Below are positions 43,501 to 49,574 of a stretch of DNA of 64,000 nucleotides, one piece after another. Positions within the stretch are counted from its first letter, which is position 1. Each line of letters starts with the position of its first letter. The stretch spans positions 15,699,001 to 15,763,000 of the forward strand of contig OX621265.1 of NCBI GenBank assembly GCA_951640165.1. Reading direction: 5' to 3'. The notes beneath the pieces are model-generated. The model was not told the DNA's origin and ran no database searches. It saw only the letters and a program-made list of their open reading frames with translations. Made by a program: the position numbers and the translations under genes. The stretch is from Pseudoips prasinana. Taxonomy: Eukaryota; Arthropoda; Insecta; Lepidoptera; Nolidae.

Positions 43501-45265
43501 GTCCAAAATATGACGGTAAGTGTCAAGGAAGTCGGAAAAAATCTACCATAAAAAAGTCAAAAGTCAAAAATGATTTATTCCGTAAAAATTTTACATTTAT
43601 GTGGAATCGTCATTTTTTTTACCCTACCGTGCAGTGCATGACGTGGCAGCTACTGAGAAATACTGCCAGAAAACTCAGTAGGAATCCTTTTTTTAAATAA
43701 AATATACTTAAGATTAATTACAATCTTGTGTGTTGACTCAGAACATCTAAATTCCGGCGTGCACTGGCAAAACCGCTAGAGGTACACATCCTACTAATAT
43801 TATAAATGCGAAAGTTTGTGAGTATATATATATACATAGGTTTTGTTATTTTATTACGCCAAAACTACTGAACGAATTTTGATGAAACTTAGTTAGGCTA
43901 TAATTTATAAAGTTTAACACGGGTGAAACTGCGGGGCATAGCTAGTAATAATATAAGCAAGAAGAGCCGCGACAAACATCTTGATAATGATGCAGCCCAT
44001 AGAGAGATACTGCAGTGTGAGCTTCAAATGAAATGCAATTCAAACATTATTTTATTAATCTGACTTTACTATGTTTATGTACTGCATTGTGAGGTTGATA
44101 TTTACAAGTGTATGTTAATACCCAAGTGCTGAATTTTCATTATTTCATTTCAATTGCGTGCTGGGCACATTTGAGTTTGTTATCTATACATGACTCGAGT
44201 TATAGCCAATATTTTTCAAACAAACTGGTAGTTTGTTTGAACAGCCATGCAGTATTTTCTTTTTGTTTTCGTGGTAAATTTAAATTCAAAATTTATTTAT
44301 CAATAGTTAAGTTTTTATTTCAAACATTAAAATGTTTTCAAGAGTCTGCCTGCACCTAGGAGATTATTCCCTGTGTTGCGGGGTACAAACATATAATTTT
44401 GGACACAAAGTACTTCCAGACTATCACATAAATAGTTGTTCTTTGGGTAATTGAACCCTAGACACGAAGTGGCGAGGCGACTATCTTAATCAGTGCGACA
44501 CACGTGTAGTCAAATATTAATATTTTCTGTAAATATGCATTTTATCTGTATGGGACATAGTGTAAATTTATCTCAAAATAGAAAAGGGTATTTGATTTTT
44601 ATTTTTTAATTTCATAGGTACAGAAACAGACTACAGACTAATAACAAATTAATAATATCATTTTCTTATAACACTGTTAAATCTGAGGTCCAATTATATC
44701 TGTGCCTCTAGCACGAGTTCCTGCAGTTTACTTACTCGATCACACGTACAGTTTCGTCCCATACATTGAGCACCAGAGTTTTAGTTCTTAATAGTTTCGG
44801 CGAGAGGCGCTGGTGCTCAATGTGTGGGAGAAACTGTACGTGTGATCGAGTAAGTACACTGCAGGAACTCGTGCTAGAGGCACTGTACACAACATTTAAA
44901 AATTACCAAAATTCTGTGAGTTAAAACTAGGAGTTTGAGAGGAATATATAACTAGTAAGATTATTACAATAATTTAAATTTAAAATACACTAATTAAGAG
45001 AAAAGTGAACAATGTTGTCCTTTGCTAAAAATAATTTGAATGCATTATAGCTTTCATGAAATATATCAAAACAGTTTTGGAGTAGGCAGGGATATGGTTG
45101 GAACCTTAAAGTTTAACTGGCTAATGAGAGGATTATCCATAGGGCCGTTTATAATTTTATGTATATACCTGGCATGTTCGACACGGCTATAGTATGCCCT
45201 CGGCGCACCGGTGGAGCTCTCTGTGCCTGCCTCTTTGGAGGCACCGATGATTGTTCAGAACCCAT
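25434..45265 (-). CDS. BORCS5: BORCS5 (myrlysin), BORC complex subunit; whole gene of 7 coding exons
   Basis: Coding exons on the minus strand: 45265-45169, 42562-42449, 39940-39771, 35839-35764, 33126-33014, 28218-28084, 25517-25434. They total 789 bases and give 262 residues plus TAG. All introns are GT-AG and all phases fit. The N-terminus MGSEQSS matches vertebrate BORCS5, whose Gly2 is myristoylated to hold BORC on lysosomes. A basic, probably disordered region (about 34-115) follows, then the family core: EIPTFLPIMRGTL (128-140), a likely coiled-coil stretch (about 154-250) and the ending LLPEDKRLEPFVW (246-258). BORC recruits the small GTPase Arl8 and so kinesin to lysosomes. The protein is longer than the human one (about 196) because of its N-terminal insert. 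Assignment is from remembered family sequence. Confidence 0.95.
25765..26751 (+). pseudogene. mariner transposase pseudogene 1
   Basis: Lies in the last intron of BORCS5. The N-terminal end starts at the ATG at 25765 (MDKNIEQRVCLKFC). An internal deletion of some tens of codons then removes most of the first helix-turn-helix and shifts the frame. The main frame carries GDETWVYEFD (first catalytic Asp) and, after an in-frame TAA at 26348, HHDNAPSQKA and SPDMAPADFF with 34 residues between the Asp residues (D34D). A further frameshift follows near 26540, and a TGA replaces a Trp codon. The C-terminal end is recognisable to the stop at 26749. Terminal inverted repeats were not found. Confidence 0.92.
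26838..26949. mobile_element. Small foldback MITE
   Basis: Inverted arms AATCGTTAAATCGGCTTC / GAAGCCGATTTAACGATT around a centre with CACATGTGACGTCATAAATG. Same core as 37547-37657. Confidence 0.85.
27011..27090 (-). repeat. SINE family C, head fragment
   Basis: Minus-strand tRNA-like head with GGCGTGGTTGGCAAATGCTT and B-box GTGAGTTTGATTCCCAC. Confidence 0.75.
27140..27520 (-). repeat. 3' end of a GC-rich non-LTR element, probable
   Basis: A T-run at about 27141-27149 followed by GC-rich, non-coding sequence on the right has the polarity of a minus-strand LINE tail, like the 3' end of the R1-clade copy at 14617. No protein motif confirms it. Confidence 0.45.
27560..27825 (+). repeat. 'GGCCAAGTGCGAGTCGGACT' repeat, short form
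   Basis: Plus-strand short-form copy, from ACCGGCCAAGTGCGAGTCGG to TACGGAACCCTAAAAA, with a small deletion near 27790. Confidence 0.85.
27880..28014 (-). repeat. tRNA-derived SINE, family D
   Basis: Minus-strand tRNA-like head with B-box GGGTTCGATTCCCACC at about 27954-27969. A similar head is at 35500-35645. Confidence 0.6.
28084..28218 (-). CDS. BORCS5: BORCS5 coding exon 6
   Basis: Acceptor TCTTTATTTAG, donor GTATGCCC. Encodes residues 191-235, a heptad-like helix (EISRLYSVMVDKQRANARHA) ending SLLQQ. A CTAG-ended Helitron-like element starts only 26 bases upstream of the acceptor. Confidence 0.94.
28244..28410 (+). mobile_element. Helitron-like element (Lep1 type) beside exon 6
   Basis: Starts at CTAGCTGTGCCCCGCGGTTT and continues into the TGTTAATCCAGGGTGTCAGC block. 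It lies inside intron 5 of BORCS5, just upstream of the exon 6 acceptor. Confidence 0.75.
28619..28818. repeat. Palindrome-family repeat, unaltered form
   Basis: Same family as 21084-21483, but with a single unit and without the 28-base palindrome. It shows the ancestral-looking AATTTTTTGGTGACGGTGTG. Confidence 0.85.
28969..29584 (+). repeat. Minisatellite, 11 units of exactly 56 bases
   Basis: Unit starts CCTTTATAATATTAAGCCGT and ends CACTCACAAACTTTCG. The boundaries fall at exact multiples of 56, so there are no indels; units differ by point changes such as GGAG/GAAG. A single unit also lies at about 28397-28453. It appears to be an amplified end of the CTAG-type element. Confidence 0.95.
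29680..29743. repeat. Perfect ~30-bp hairpin
   Basis: TTTATTTCTCATAAGAATTA at the left and its inverse at the right, with an almost absent loop. Confidence 0.88.
30030..30278 (+). mobile_element. tRNA-derived SINE, family A
   Basis: Full-length copy with head GTCACCGTAGCCTAGTTGGT and AT-rich tail. In intron 5 of BORCS5. Confidence 0.9.
30478..30815 (-). mobile_element. tRNA-derived SINE, family B
   Basis: Full-length minus-strand copy; the head covers about 30735-30815. Confidence 0.9.
30891..30930. repeat. Perfect 40-base palindrome
   Basis: TAACCGACGGATGTACATCT followed immediately by its exact inverse; no loop. Confidence 0.95.
31272..31749. mobile_element. Short hAT-like MITE
   Basis: Ends TAGTGTTGAAAATGACTAAA and, inverted, TAGAGATGTGAAATGACTG. 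These are the same two ends as the 2.2 kb element at 46423-48579. The 8-base flanks do not match each other. Confidence 0.75.
31797..31877 (+). repeat. 'GTCCACTGCTGGACAAA' repeat fragment
   Basis: Carries CAGCCAAATTACGTCCACTA then TGGACAAAAG and CCCAAAGAATGGGG. Other pieces are at 29612, 33160 and 42125. Confidence 0.7.
31878..32787 (+). pseudogene. mariner transposase pseudogene 2
   Basis: A different mariner from the one at 25765. It starts at SVRVAQNWFK, so the extreme N-terminus is gone. Then come GRSGRPITDK, DVAEELGIDHKTVLAHL, ITGDEKWI (first catalytic Asp, near 32211-32234), VMLCVWWDWKG-like and GVVFHHDNAR (second Asp), and SPDLTPSDFH (third Asp, D34D). Frameshifts and stops, one replacing the Trp after KLREFG, break it at several points. 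It ends at TAG 32785. It sits in intron 5 of BORCS5. Confidence 0.92.
33014..33126 (-). CDS. BORCS5: BORCS5 coding exon 5
   Basis: Acceptor TTATGTCCCCAG, donor GTAATTTATT. Encodes residues 153-190, GLDCRPWVRLTARLQAHLAA onward to ASKIKE. GC-rich compared with its surroundings. Confidence 0.93.
33160..33290 (+). repeat. 'GTCCACTGCTGGACAAA' repeat fragment
   Basis: Contains CAGCCGAAAGACGTCCACTG, CACCAAAGATCTCCATAAC and CCGGTCGCGAG, a widespread lepidopteran repeat. Confidence 0.7.
33300..33950. other. Intron sequence, no recognised gene
   Basis: AT-rich. The phrase GCGAGGTTGTTGGTGTTTTA occurs twice (about 33510 and 33767), a local duplication. Confidence 0.5.
33977..34245 (-). mobile_element. 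SINE family C fragment carrying a nested MITE
   Basis: The SINE body is split after CACACTGCCATCT-like sequence and resumes with GCCTGTACTATGGCAACCAG. The inserted element is 34013-34191. Confidence 0.65.
34013..34191. mobile_element. 179-base MITE
   Basis: Inverted ends of about 36 bases starting CTAAGGCCTCC, with ACTATGCGGCTAGCC in the left arm. A further inner palindrome, GGTCAACAATATTGTTGAC, lies in the middle. Confidence 0.85.
34365..34625 (-). pseudogene. LINE ORF2 C-terminal fragment
   Basis: The minus strand reads YNNTFRVLMGLPRYCSASGM, then RKRSASLLRRMRASPNSIL and a terminal WIRLHAVK, a familiar LINE ORF2 ending. The rest is absent. Confidence 0.7.
34680..34925 (+). repeat. 'CATCATCATTATCAGCC' repeat fragment
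   Basis: Starts with ATCATCATTATCAGCC and CTGCTGGACGTAGG, then GGTGGTACCTTAGTCGCCTC to CTTTTACGACTCGTACGGGA. Similar to other lepidopteran repeats of this start type. Confidence 0.6.
34938..35490 (+). repeat. 'GGCCAAGTGCGAGTCGGACT' repeat, long form
   Basis: Plus-strand long-form copy in intron 4. It ends near GTTCCGTTTTTTGCCATTTG. Confidence 0.85.
35500..35645 (-). repeat. tRNA-derived SINE, family D
   Basis: Minus-strand head with B-box GTGGGTTCGATCCCCACCC, similar to 27880-28014. Confidence 0.6.
35764..35839 (-). CDS. BORCS5: BORCS5 coding exon 4 (76 bases)
   Basis: Acceptor TTTCTTTGTAG, donor GTTTGTTTTC. Encodes EIPTFLPIMRGTLGLPGARD and PEVLE, the most conserved motif of the family. 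A longer open frame runs on the opposite strand and is not a gene. Confidence 0.93.
35990..36609. other. Intron 3 sequence, no recognised gene
   Basis: AT-rich, then a GC-rich patch at about 36390-36560 with the short palindrome CGAGCGGAATCGCTCCGCTCG split by a few bases. I could not support an exon there. Confidence 0.45.
36613..36851. mobile_element. GC-rich MITE, PIF/Harbinger-like
   Basis: Inverted ends GGCTGATTTCAGAGT / ACTCTGAAATCAGCC, flanked by TTA on both sides (36610-36612, 36852-36854). The 3-base TTA duplication is the usual signature of PIF/Harbinger elements. The interior is unusually rich in CG dinucleotides. Confidence 0.8.
36863..37128 (+). mobile_element. tRNA-derived SINE, family A
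   Basis: Full-length copy in intron 3, starting only about 9 bases after the Harbinger-like MITE duplication. Confidence 0.9.
37129..37488. other. Intron sequence, no recognised gene
   Basis: A tRNA-like start, CATTGGTCTAGCGGTAGTG, lies at about 37325, but no complete tRNA or SINE follows. Confidence 0.4.
37491..37711. mobile_element. Long foldback element with near-perfect 98-base arms
   Basis: GGCTAAGTCGC at the left is answered by GCGACTTAGCC at the right. The arms include TTTCTTAAATGG, AATAAATAAAGGTT and the 18-base core AATCGTTAAATCGGCTTC. The loop has CACATGTGACGTCATAAATG. Confidence 0.9.
37736..37990 (+). repeat. SINE family B, diverged copy
   Basis: Head scrap ending CCCCGGGTTCTAATCCCAGG, then CGCGCCTCGGAGAGCATGTA and GATGGAATAGGAAGTGCC as in family B. 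Confidence 0.7.
38228..38796 (+). repeat. 'GGCCAAGTGCGAGTCGGACT' repeat, long form
   Basis: Complete plus-strand copy ending GGCTACGGAACCCTAAAAA. It is followed by the block GCGCTTGTAAATAGTCAGAA, which also occurs at 41877 and, inverted, at 49290. Confidence 0.85.
38997..39640. mobile_element. Complete AT-rich MITE with a nested SINE
   Basis: Both ends carry the inverted motif ACATGTAACTTAATTAACGC. A family A SINE (39201-39449) interrupts CAGTTTTATTTGTATTC, which is continuous in the copy at 1-390; a short TATTT duplication is plausible. Confidence 0.9.
39201..39449 (+). mobile_element. tRNA-derived SINE, family A (nested)
   Basis: Full-length copy inside the MITE, in intron 3 of BORCS5. 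Confidence 0.9.
39771..39940 (-). CDS. BORCS5: BORCS5 coding exon 3
   Basis: Acceptor CTATTTACAG, donor GTTAGTAC. Encodes residues 71-127: a basic stretch (RRQLSLQARKTKRARD), then IIVVKPASDEQLDEDIQRLQ, which matches the IVVV block of the family. Confidence 0.93.
39972..40500 (+). mobile_element. Helitron-like element (Lep1 type) with internal duplication
   Basis: Starts at CTAG 31 bases upstream of the exon 3 acceptor (intron 2). A 200-base segment (40092-40291) is repeated directly at 40292-40491, lengthening the element. Confidence 0.8.
40501..40940. other. Intron 2 sequence, no recognised gene
   Basis: AT-rich; no repeat or RNA gene recognised. Confidence 0.45.
40946..41500 (+). mobile_element. 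SINE family C split by a Helitron-like element
   Basis: Head GGCGTGGTTGGCAAATGCTT with B-box GTGGGTTCGATTTCCAC, then a break at about 41100. The SINE resumes at about 41410 with CAGTTATCTGGTTTCCATAG. Confidence 0.85.
41101..41409 (-). mobile_element. Helitron-like element (Lep1 type), nested in the SINE
   Basis: Minus-strand copy of the element at 39972. The hairpin GCGGGTAAAACCGCGG is near its end, where CTAG has become CGAG. Confidence 0.8.
41501..41708 (+). repeat. 'GGCCAAGTGCGAGTCGGACT' repeat, short form, 5'-truncated
   Basis: Begins within the body (AAAAAAATCACATTTGTTTT) and ends GGATACGAAACCCTAAAAA. Confidence 0.8.
41709..42124. other. Intron 2 sequence, mostly AT-rich
   Basis: The GCGCTTGTAAATAGTCAGAA block at 41877 is the tail of an unidentified repeat. 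No gene seen. Confidence 0.45.
42125..42345 (+). repeat. 'GTCCACTGCTGGACAAA' repeat
   Basis: Longest copy of this type: CATCATGCCAGCCAAAGTAT, CTGGACAAAACCCTCCCC, CCACGCTTGGCAAACGGG, ending CATGAGATGGGGTGATGAT. Confidence 0.7.
42449..42562 (-). CDS. BORCS5: BORCS5 coding exon 2
   Basis: Acceptor TGTTCTAG, donor GTAGGGC. Encodes residues 33-70, rich in Ser, Gly and Asn, with SDSELPYISYTVDRPIG at the end. Confidence 0.88.
42602..43045 (-). mobile_element. SINE family B, interrupted
   Basis: The distal part (42602-42711) and the body with head scrap (42896-43045) belong together. Between them lies about 184 bases ending in a run of A (about 42866-42880), which looks like a plus-strand retrotransposed insert. 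Confidence 0.65.
43062..43540 (-). mobile_element. Helitron-like element (Lep1 type) with nested SINE
   Basis: Starts TCCTACTAATATTATAAACG; the run GAATGGATTTTAAT is split at 43163 by a SINE and resumes at about 43432 with the part seen at 2440-2530. Confidence 0.75.
43164..43411 (+). mobile_element. tRNA-derived SINE, family A (nested)
   Basis: Full-length copy with an A-rich tail, inside the element at 43062. Confidence 0.9.
43785..43948 (-). mobile_element. Helitron-like element (Lep1 type)
   Basis: Starts ATCCTACTAATATTATAAAT and ends GCGGGGCATAG then CTAG. Confidence 0.75.
43949..44350. other. Intron 1 sequence, no recognised gene
   Basis: AT-rich; no element recognised. Confidence 0.45.
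44355..44512 (-). mobile_element. SINE family F, copy 1
   Basis: Shares GCGGGGTACAAACATATAAT, TTGGACACAAAGTAC and a terminal CACACGTGTAGTC with copies at 45897 and 49385. The minus-strand end has tRNA-like features. Confidence 0.65.
44702..44883. mobile_element. Hairpin MITE with ~74-base arms
   Basis: Left arm 44702-44775 starts GTGCCTCTAGCACGAGTTCC and contains CGATCACACGTACAGTTTC. The right arm 44811-44883 is its inverse with a few changes; the loop is about 35 bases. Confidence 0.92.
45169..45265 (-). CDS. BORCS5: BORCS5 coding exon 1
   Basis: Residues 1-32 plus one base of codon 33. The context CACCATGG is a good start. It begins MGSEQSS, giving a Gly at position 2 and a Ser at position 6 as N-myristoylation needs. 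Donor GTATATAC. A strong acceptor, CATTTACAG, ends 7 bases before the ATG, so an upstream non-coding exon is likely. Confidence 0.93.
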
Positions 45266-45271
45266 GGTGAC

Positions 45272-45276
45272 ACTGT
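45272..45276 (-). promoter_or_regulatory. BORCS5: Predicted acceptor before the BORCS5 start codon
   Basis: Minus strand ...TATTCATTTACAG followed 7 bases later by the ATG. It implies a separate 5' non-coding exon further right; its donor and the promoter were not identified. Confidence 0.5.
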
Positions 45277-45454
45277 AAATGAATATTTTATATAAGTCAC
45301 AGTTAAAAAATATTACATAATTTAAGTGACTGTCCACTGTTGACTGCTGTGCAAAAGAAAAAGAGATTGAAGCTTCCTTGAAGATAATTTGAATTGGACT
45401 TCCAAAGTTGTCCAAAGTCCAAATTTGAAGAGACAGTCGGCGATGAACGTAAAA

Positions 45455-45768
45455 AAAAAACTTGTGTGTACTTATGTACACGCGTTAGAAGTTATACTTC
45501 TTAATATACATCTTGAACATATTTTTTTTTTTTTTAATGGCAATCAACTTGAACATAGTTATCAATTTTCATACCACCTAGAACTAACGTCATGCTGTTA
45601 TTTTTACGATGCGCGCGCATCGTAAAAATTCACTCTCATACATTTTCATACCACCTAGAACTAACTTCATGCTGTTAAATTTTTTGGTGTCGGTGTGCAC
45701 GCGCATCGTAAAATTCACTCTCATCATTTTTCTCCATCGCGCCAAAAGAAGTATAACTTCAAAAATGA
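45455..45768. repeat. Palindrome-family repeat, mixed form
   Basis: Has one palindromic unit (TTTTTACGATGCGC half, about 45601-45628) followed by one unaltered unit (TTTTTTGGTGTCGGTGTGC), so both states coexist in one copy. Confidence 0.85.
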
Positions 45769-45896
45769 TTCTGAACAAAAATGAGGCATTTCATATTGAT
45801 TGTCTCAAATGCAAAGTGAGGTTTCCAGCATCTCTTATGATATGGGGCTGCATATCCGCACAAGGTGTTGGTGGCATGCAGTTTTTTTTTTGTGAC

Positions 45897-46079
45897 AACG
45901 CCCACATTAGGAAATCTAATCCCTGTTGCGCGGGGTACTTTACAAACATATAATAGACGGACACAAATTACATCCAGACTCTGAACAACTATTTATGGGT
46001 CACACAAATAGTTGTCCGGCGCGGGACTCAAACCCGCTTAGCTCGCCCGTCTTAGCCGCTGCGCCACACGTGCAGTCAA
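45897..46079 (-). mobile_element. SINE family F, copy 2 (nested in Tc1)
   Basis: Best copy: GCGGGGTACTTTACAAACAT, AATAGTTGTCCGGCGCGGGA and the minus-strand tRNA-like B-box GGGTTTGAGTCCCGC. It ends CACACGTGCAG. Confidence 0.8.
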
Positions 46080-46422
46080 GTTTATGGATGGTTCTATCAA
46101 TGCTGCAAGGGATCAAAACATTTTGGAAGAGAGTATACTGTCTTCTATTCCATCACTCAAGCATCAAGATTCCTTAATTTTTCAGCAGGATGGTACTTCC
46201 TGCCATACTGCAAGGACAACAAAGATGTGGCTACTGGCGAAAAACATCCCTACAATGGAATGGCCATCTAACAGCCTGGACTTCTCGGCGATCGAAACCC
46301 TATAGTGAAAAAGAAAAAAATCTCAGAAGATTTCCATCAAGATCGTAGAGTGACTTATCTGCTAAAGCTAAAGCTGTCTGGGTGTCAATTACGCCTGAGG
46401 AGTGTGGAGCGTTGGTTGCAAC

Positions 46423-48579
46423 TAGAGATGTAAAATGACTGAATATGACTACTCACAATTGTCATAAACCTTAAATGACAGGTCATTTACTGTCAAATTC
46501 AGTCAATTTGACTCAAATATTATTGTCTATTCTCGACTACCACCCAATTATTTATTTATTTAGGCACCCAATTTATATGCAAGTTTAAATGATTACACTG
46601 GTCTGCGGATATTTTTTTTTTGAAAAGAGTTTTTATTAAATGGTTATGATTGTCTTAAAAGTAATAGAAAACGGCATTCATATGATATATACCACGTCAC
46701 GTTTATCAGATTTAGATGTTAGTTAGATGTTTAGTTTATAGCATTTGAATACGAAAAATAACAAAACAAAAATTTTATAAAATTAATGAGAATCATTTGT
46801 GAATATTTTGTAAAGTTTTATTGAGTACGTAGCTATGAAAATACTACATTCAGGTACACATAGAGAAAAAAAAATAATGGTAACGTGTTATTTTTTAAAA
46901 AAGCTGGGTTTTGTTCGTTTTCGTTTATGATTTTTTATTTCATCTCTGTGTATCATCCAGCAATAGTACGCCATCATATTAACGTCCCAACGACCTTGAT
47001 ATCATCTTTCCATCTCTTTTACGTCCTGATGAAACAGTTCACCCTGTTCTTCACTGTAGTCGATTAAATTTTTTGGACTAGATTTTTTAGGAAACAATCA
47101 ATGTGAGACTTCAAAAAATGAATTTTCCGACTCATATTACAGCCTAAATTTTTTTAGGCGTTTAACATTTCCTGCACAATATTTTTATACTCAGGATCTT
47201 TTGTGTTGCCTAGAAACTTAGATACATTTTTAAAGCCATGCCAGGCATTTCGTTCAAGGTTGTCATCACTTTTTCAAATTCTGTATCCCTAATCAGTTTC
47301 CTGATGTCAGGTCCAACTCCAACTCAGTTTCAACTTCACATCAGATAAGCTAGGGAAACATGAACAAAGATACTTGAAAGTATTTCCTTTACAAATTTCA
47401 CCACTGCTTTGCAGATGATCACTGTGTTCTGAATTTTGTGATAAAGGCGTTTTAAAGCTATTAGTGTTAGTTCGAACTGGTATGGGTAATTCGGGCCCAT
47501 GTGGAACTGGCTTTGTTACAGACGCAACATCAGGATACACAATTTTGGCGCGGTTTTTAGAATTATATCCTGTTACATTTGTCAAACAAAAATAACAATC
47601 ATCTGTATGATTTTTTTGTTCCCGCTACAACATAGGAATACCGAATGACAATGATTTTGAATTACCGGAAGTCCACTGTCTTAACACATCAACACATAGC
47701 CGGCATACTGTATGCGGAGCCTATGTATGTTTTTGTTGGTAACATAACCTTAGTCCGAAGTAATCATAATAAGCATTTTTTACAAAGTCTGTTATTTTTA
47801 GTCTTTGCTTTTAACTATTGTATATTGTCCGCAAATATAGCAAAATACATTTGGATTGTTTTTGCGACTCAGAGGAGCCATGGTTACAGATTTAATAAAA
47901 CAATATTTTATTACACTTTTTTTTGGCGGTTTAAACTACGATTACAATATGATTGGAAATATAAGTAATATAAAAAGTAACAAAAAAAAATATTATTTGT
48001 TACTGTTTCTCACACGGGAAAGGCAGGTTAGTAACTATAGACTATAGGATGAATGGTCATAGAGTAACGAATAGAAACATAGATCATGGAATCGATTAGG
48101 TAAAAAAAAACAAACTAACTTACCAATCTAACGAACTATTATATATTTATCTATATGCAAAAAGAATGCGACGTGACACGTTAAAACAAAGTTCATATTT
48201 GCTATATACAGATCAACATCTACATGTTTGTGATGAATTTATTTAAAAAACTTTTTCATCGCAGACCTGTGTTATCAGAGAGAATAAGACGACATCAATG
48301 TCGATGTGCGAGGCGATGCGCAATTAAATGGACGCATGATTAGAAATGTATAATGATTAACACTATATAATAATACTATAAGTCATAAAAACCACTTTTT
48401 TGTTTCAATTTACAAGTTGTAGACTTTTATCAATGACAAAAACTTAAAAGGTACTAAAATATAACTGAAATCAAATTGACTGAAAATGACCACTTTTGAC
48501 AGTTAATGACCATTTTTGACCAATTTGACCGTAAATGACAGTCAGTCTTATTCAGTGACTTTAGTCATTTTCAACACTA
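46423..48579. mobile_element. hAT-like element, 2157 bases, with 8-base target duplication
   Basis: GTTGCAAC flanks it at 46415-46422 and 48580-48587. Ends are TAGAGATGTAAAATGACTGA and, inverted, TAGTGTTGAAAATGACTAAA. An 8-base duplication and TAG-type ends are the hAT signature. No hAT transposase is visible, so it is non-autonomous. Confidence 0.9.
46900..47590 (-). pseudogene. Decayed gene fragment carried by the hAT-like element
   Basis: The minus strand begins LTNVTGYNSKNRAKIVYPDV and VPHGPELPIP, then, after an apparent internal deletion, SLSDVKLKL, LGCNMSRKIHFLKSHIDCF and, across frame breaks, pieces such as FHQDVKEMERR and RWDVNMMAYYCW. I recall these motifs from a repeated arthropod protein family of unknown function, often met near mobile elements. 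Stops and shifts are frequent. Confidence 0.65.
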
Positions 48580-48649
48580 GTTGCAACCATGCCTCTTCGC
48601 ATTAAAGCTATCATTGAGAGCAAAGGCGACACAACTAAGTGGTAGACAT

Positions 48650-49002
48650 TAGTGACAAGAAAAAAATATTCTAAAAAAAACTTAATGCAAAAGTATTATT
48701 CCTATTCCTCTACTTAATATTCTTGCATTATATTTTTTAGAACAGTATGTTAAGGAACATAATTTTTTTAAATATTTCATGTTACAGGACTTAAAATATT
48801 AAGCCATTTAAGAATTTCAGTTATGTTGAAATAAACTATAAAATGTTCCTCCAATTGTGGTTTACTTCTTAATTAAACATACTTAATTATTTTACCAACA
48901 TTTACGTTCTATATTTTACTCTTTGCACTAATTTCTATACTGTACTGGGTTTGTAGACTTTTACAAACATATTCAACCACAGATAAATCTCATGTATCCA
49001 TT
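48650..49002. other. AT-rich, no recognised gene
   Basis: No feature supported. Confidence 0.45.
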
Positions 49003-49085
49003 AATCATAACAATAATAATGTTCTTTGGTTTGCATTCAAGCTACAGCAGGCATTCTCAATGGAGACTACCTGCCGTAGACAGAA
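49003..49085 (-). repeat. SINE family B, tail fragment
   Basis: AATGTTCTTTGGTTTGCATT and the following bases repeat at 49980-50010 and resemble the tail region at 42585-42660. Confidence 0.5.
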
Positions 49086-49384
49086 CCATGGACAATATGT
49101 GGTAAAAATATTAGACTTAAACTAGATAATTAAACATAATCTCTTGACAATAACATGATAGGAGCTAGCTTAATATCATTGCTATAATAACATTAATTTT
49201 ATAAATGTTTTCATACAATGTGTACCTAAATATCTATGTTACTAGAAATAATAATGTAACTATATTACTACAAATATGTTCTGACTATTTACAAGCGCTT
49301 TTTTAAAGTCTATGTGAATAAAATCCTTTTTTATTTTATTTTAAAGACTAGTCATCTGTGCAGGACATTTCTTTTCAAAGACAT

Positions 49385-49568
49385 GCCCACACTAGGGAAT
49401 TTAATCCCTTTGTCGCAGGGTACTTTACAAACATATAATTGATGGACACAAAGTACATCCAGACCCAGAGCAACTATTTATGGTTGGTAAATAGTTGTCC
49501 TGTGTGGGATTAAACCGGGGATACAAACTGGCAAGGTGACTGTCTTAGCTGCTGCGCCACACGTACAG
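49385..49568 (-). mobile_element. SINE family F, copy 3
   Basis: GCAGGGTACTTTACAAACAT, TGGACACAAAGTACATCCAG and the end CACACGTACAG. Confidence 0.75.
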
Positions 49569-49574
49569 CCACAA

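Larger units (their letters stand above)
45780..48645 (+). pseudogene. Tc1-like transposase pseudogene, split by two insertions
   Basis: Recognisable blocks: FPASLMIWGCISAQGVGGMQ (45818-45885), then a SINE (45897-46079), then MDGSINAARDQNILEESIL, IFQQDGTSCHTA and MEWPSNSLDFSAIETL. The catalytic Asp and Glu are 34 residues apart (DD34E). Stops follow at about 46303. The frame is cut again at 46422 by a hAT-like element and resumes at 48588 with MPLRIKAIIESKG and a stop at 48643. The N-terminal DNA-binding half is missing. Confidence 0.9.

Noticed and set aside
47307..47585. Intact gene of 92 codons
   Set aside because: It lacks most of the family length, is fused to a distant part of it, and adjoining parts are frame-broken.
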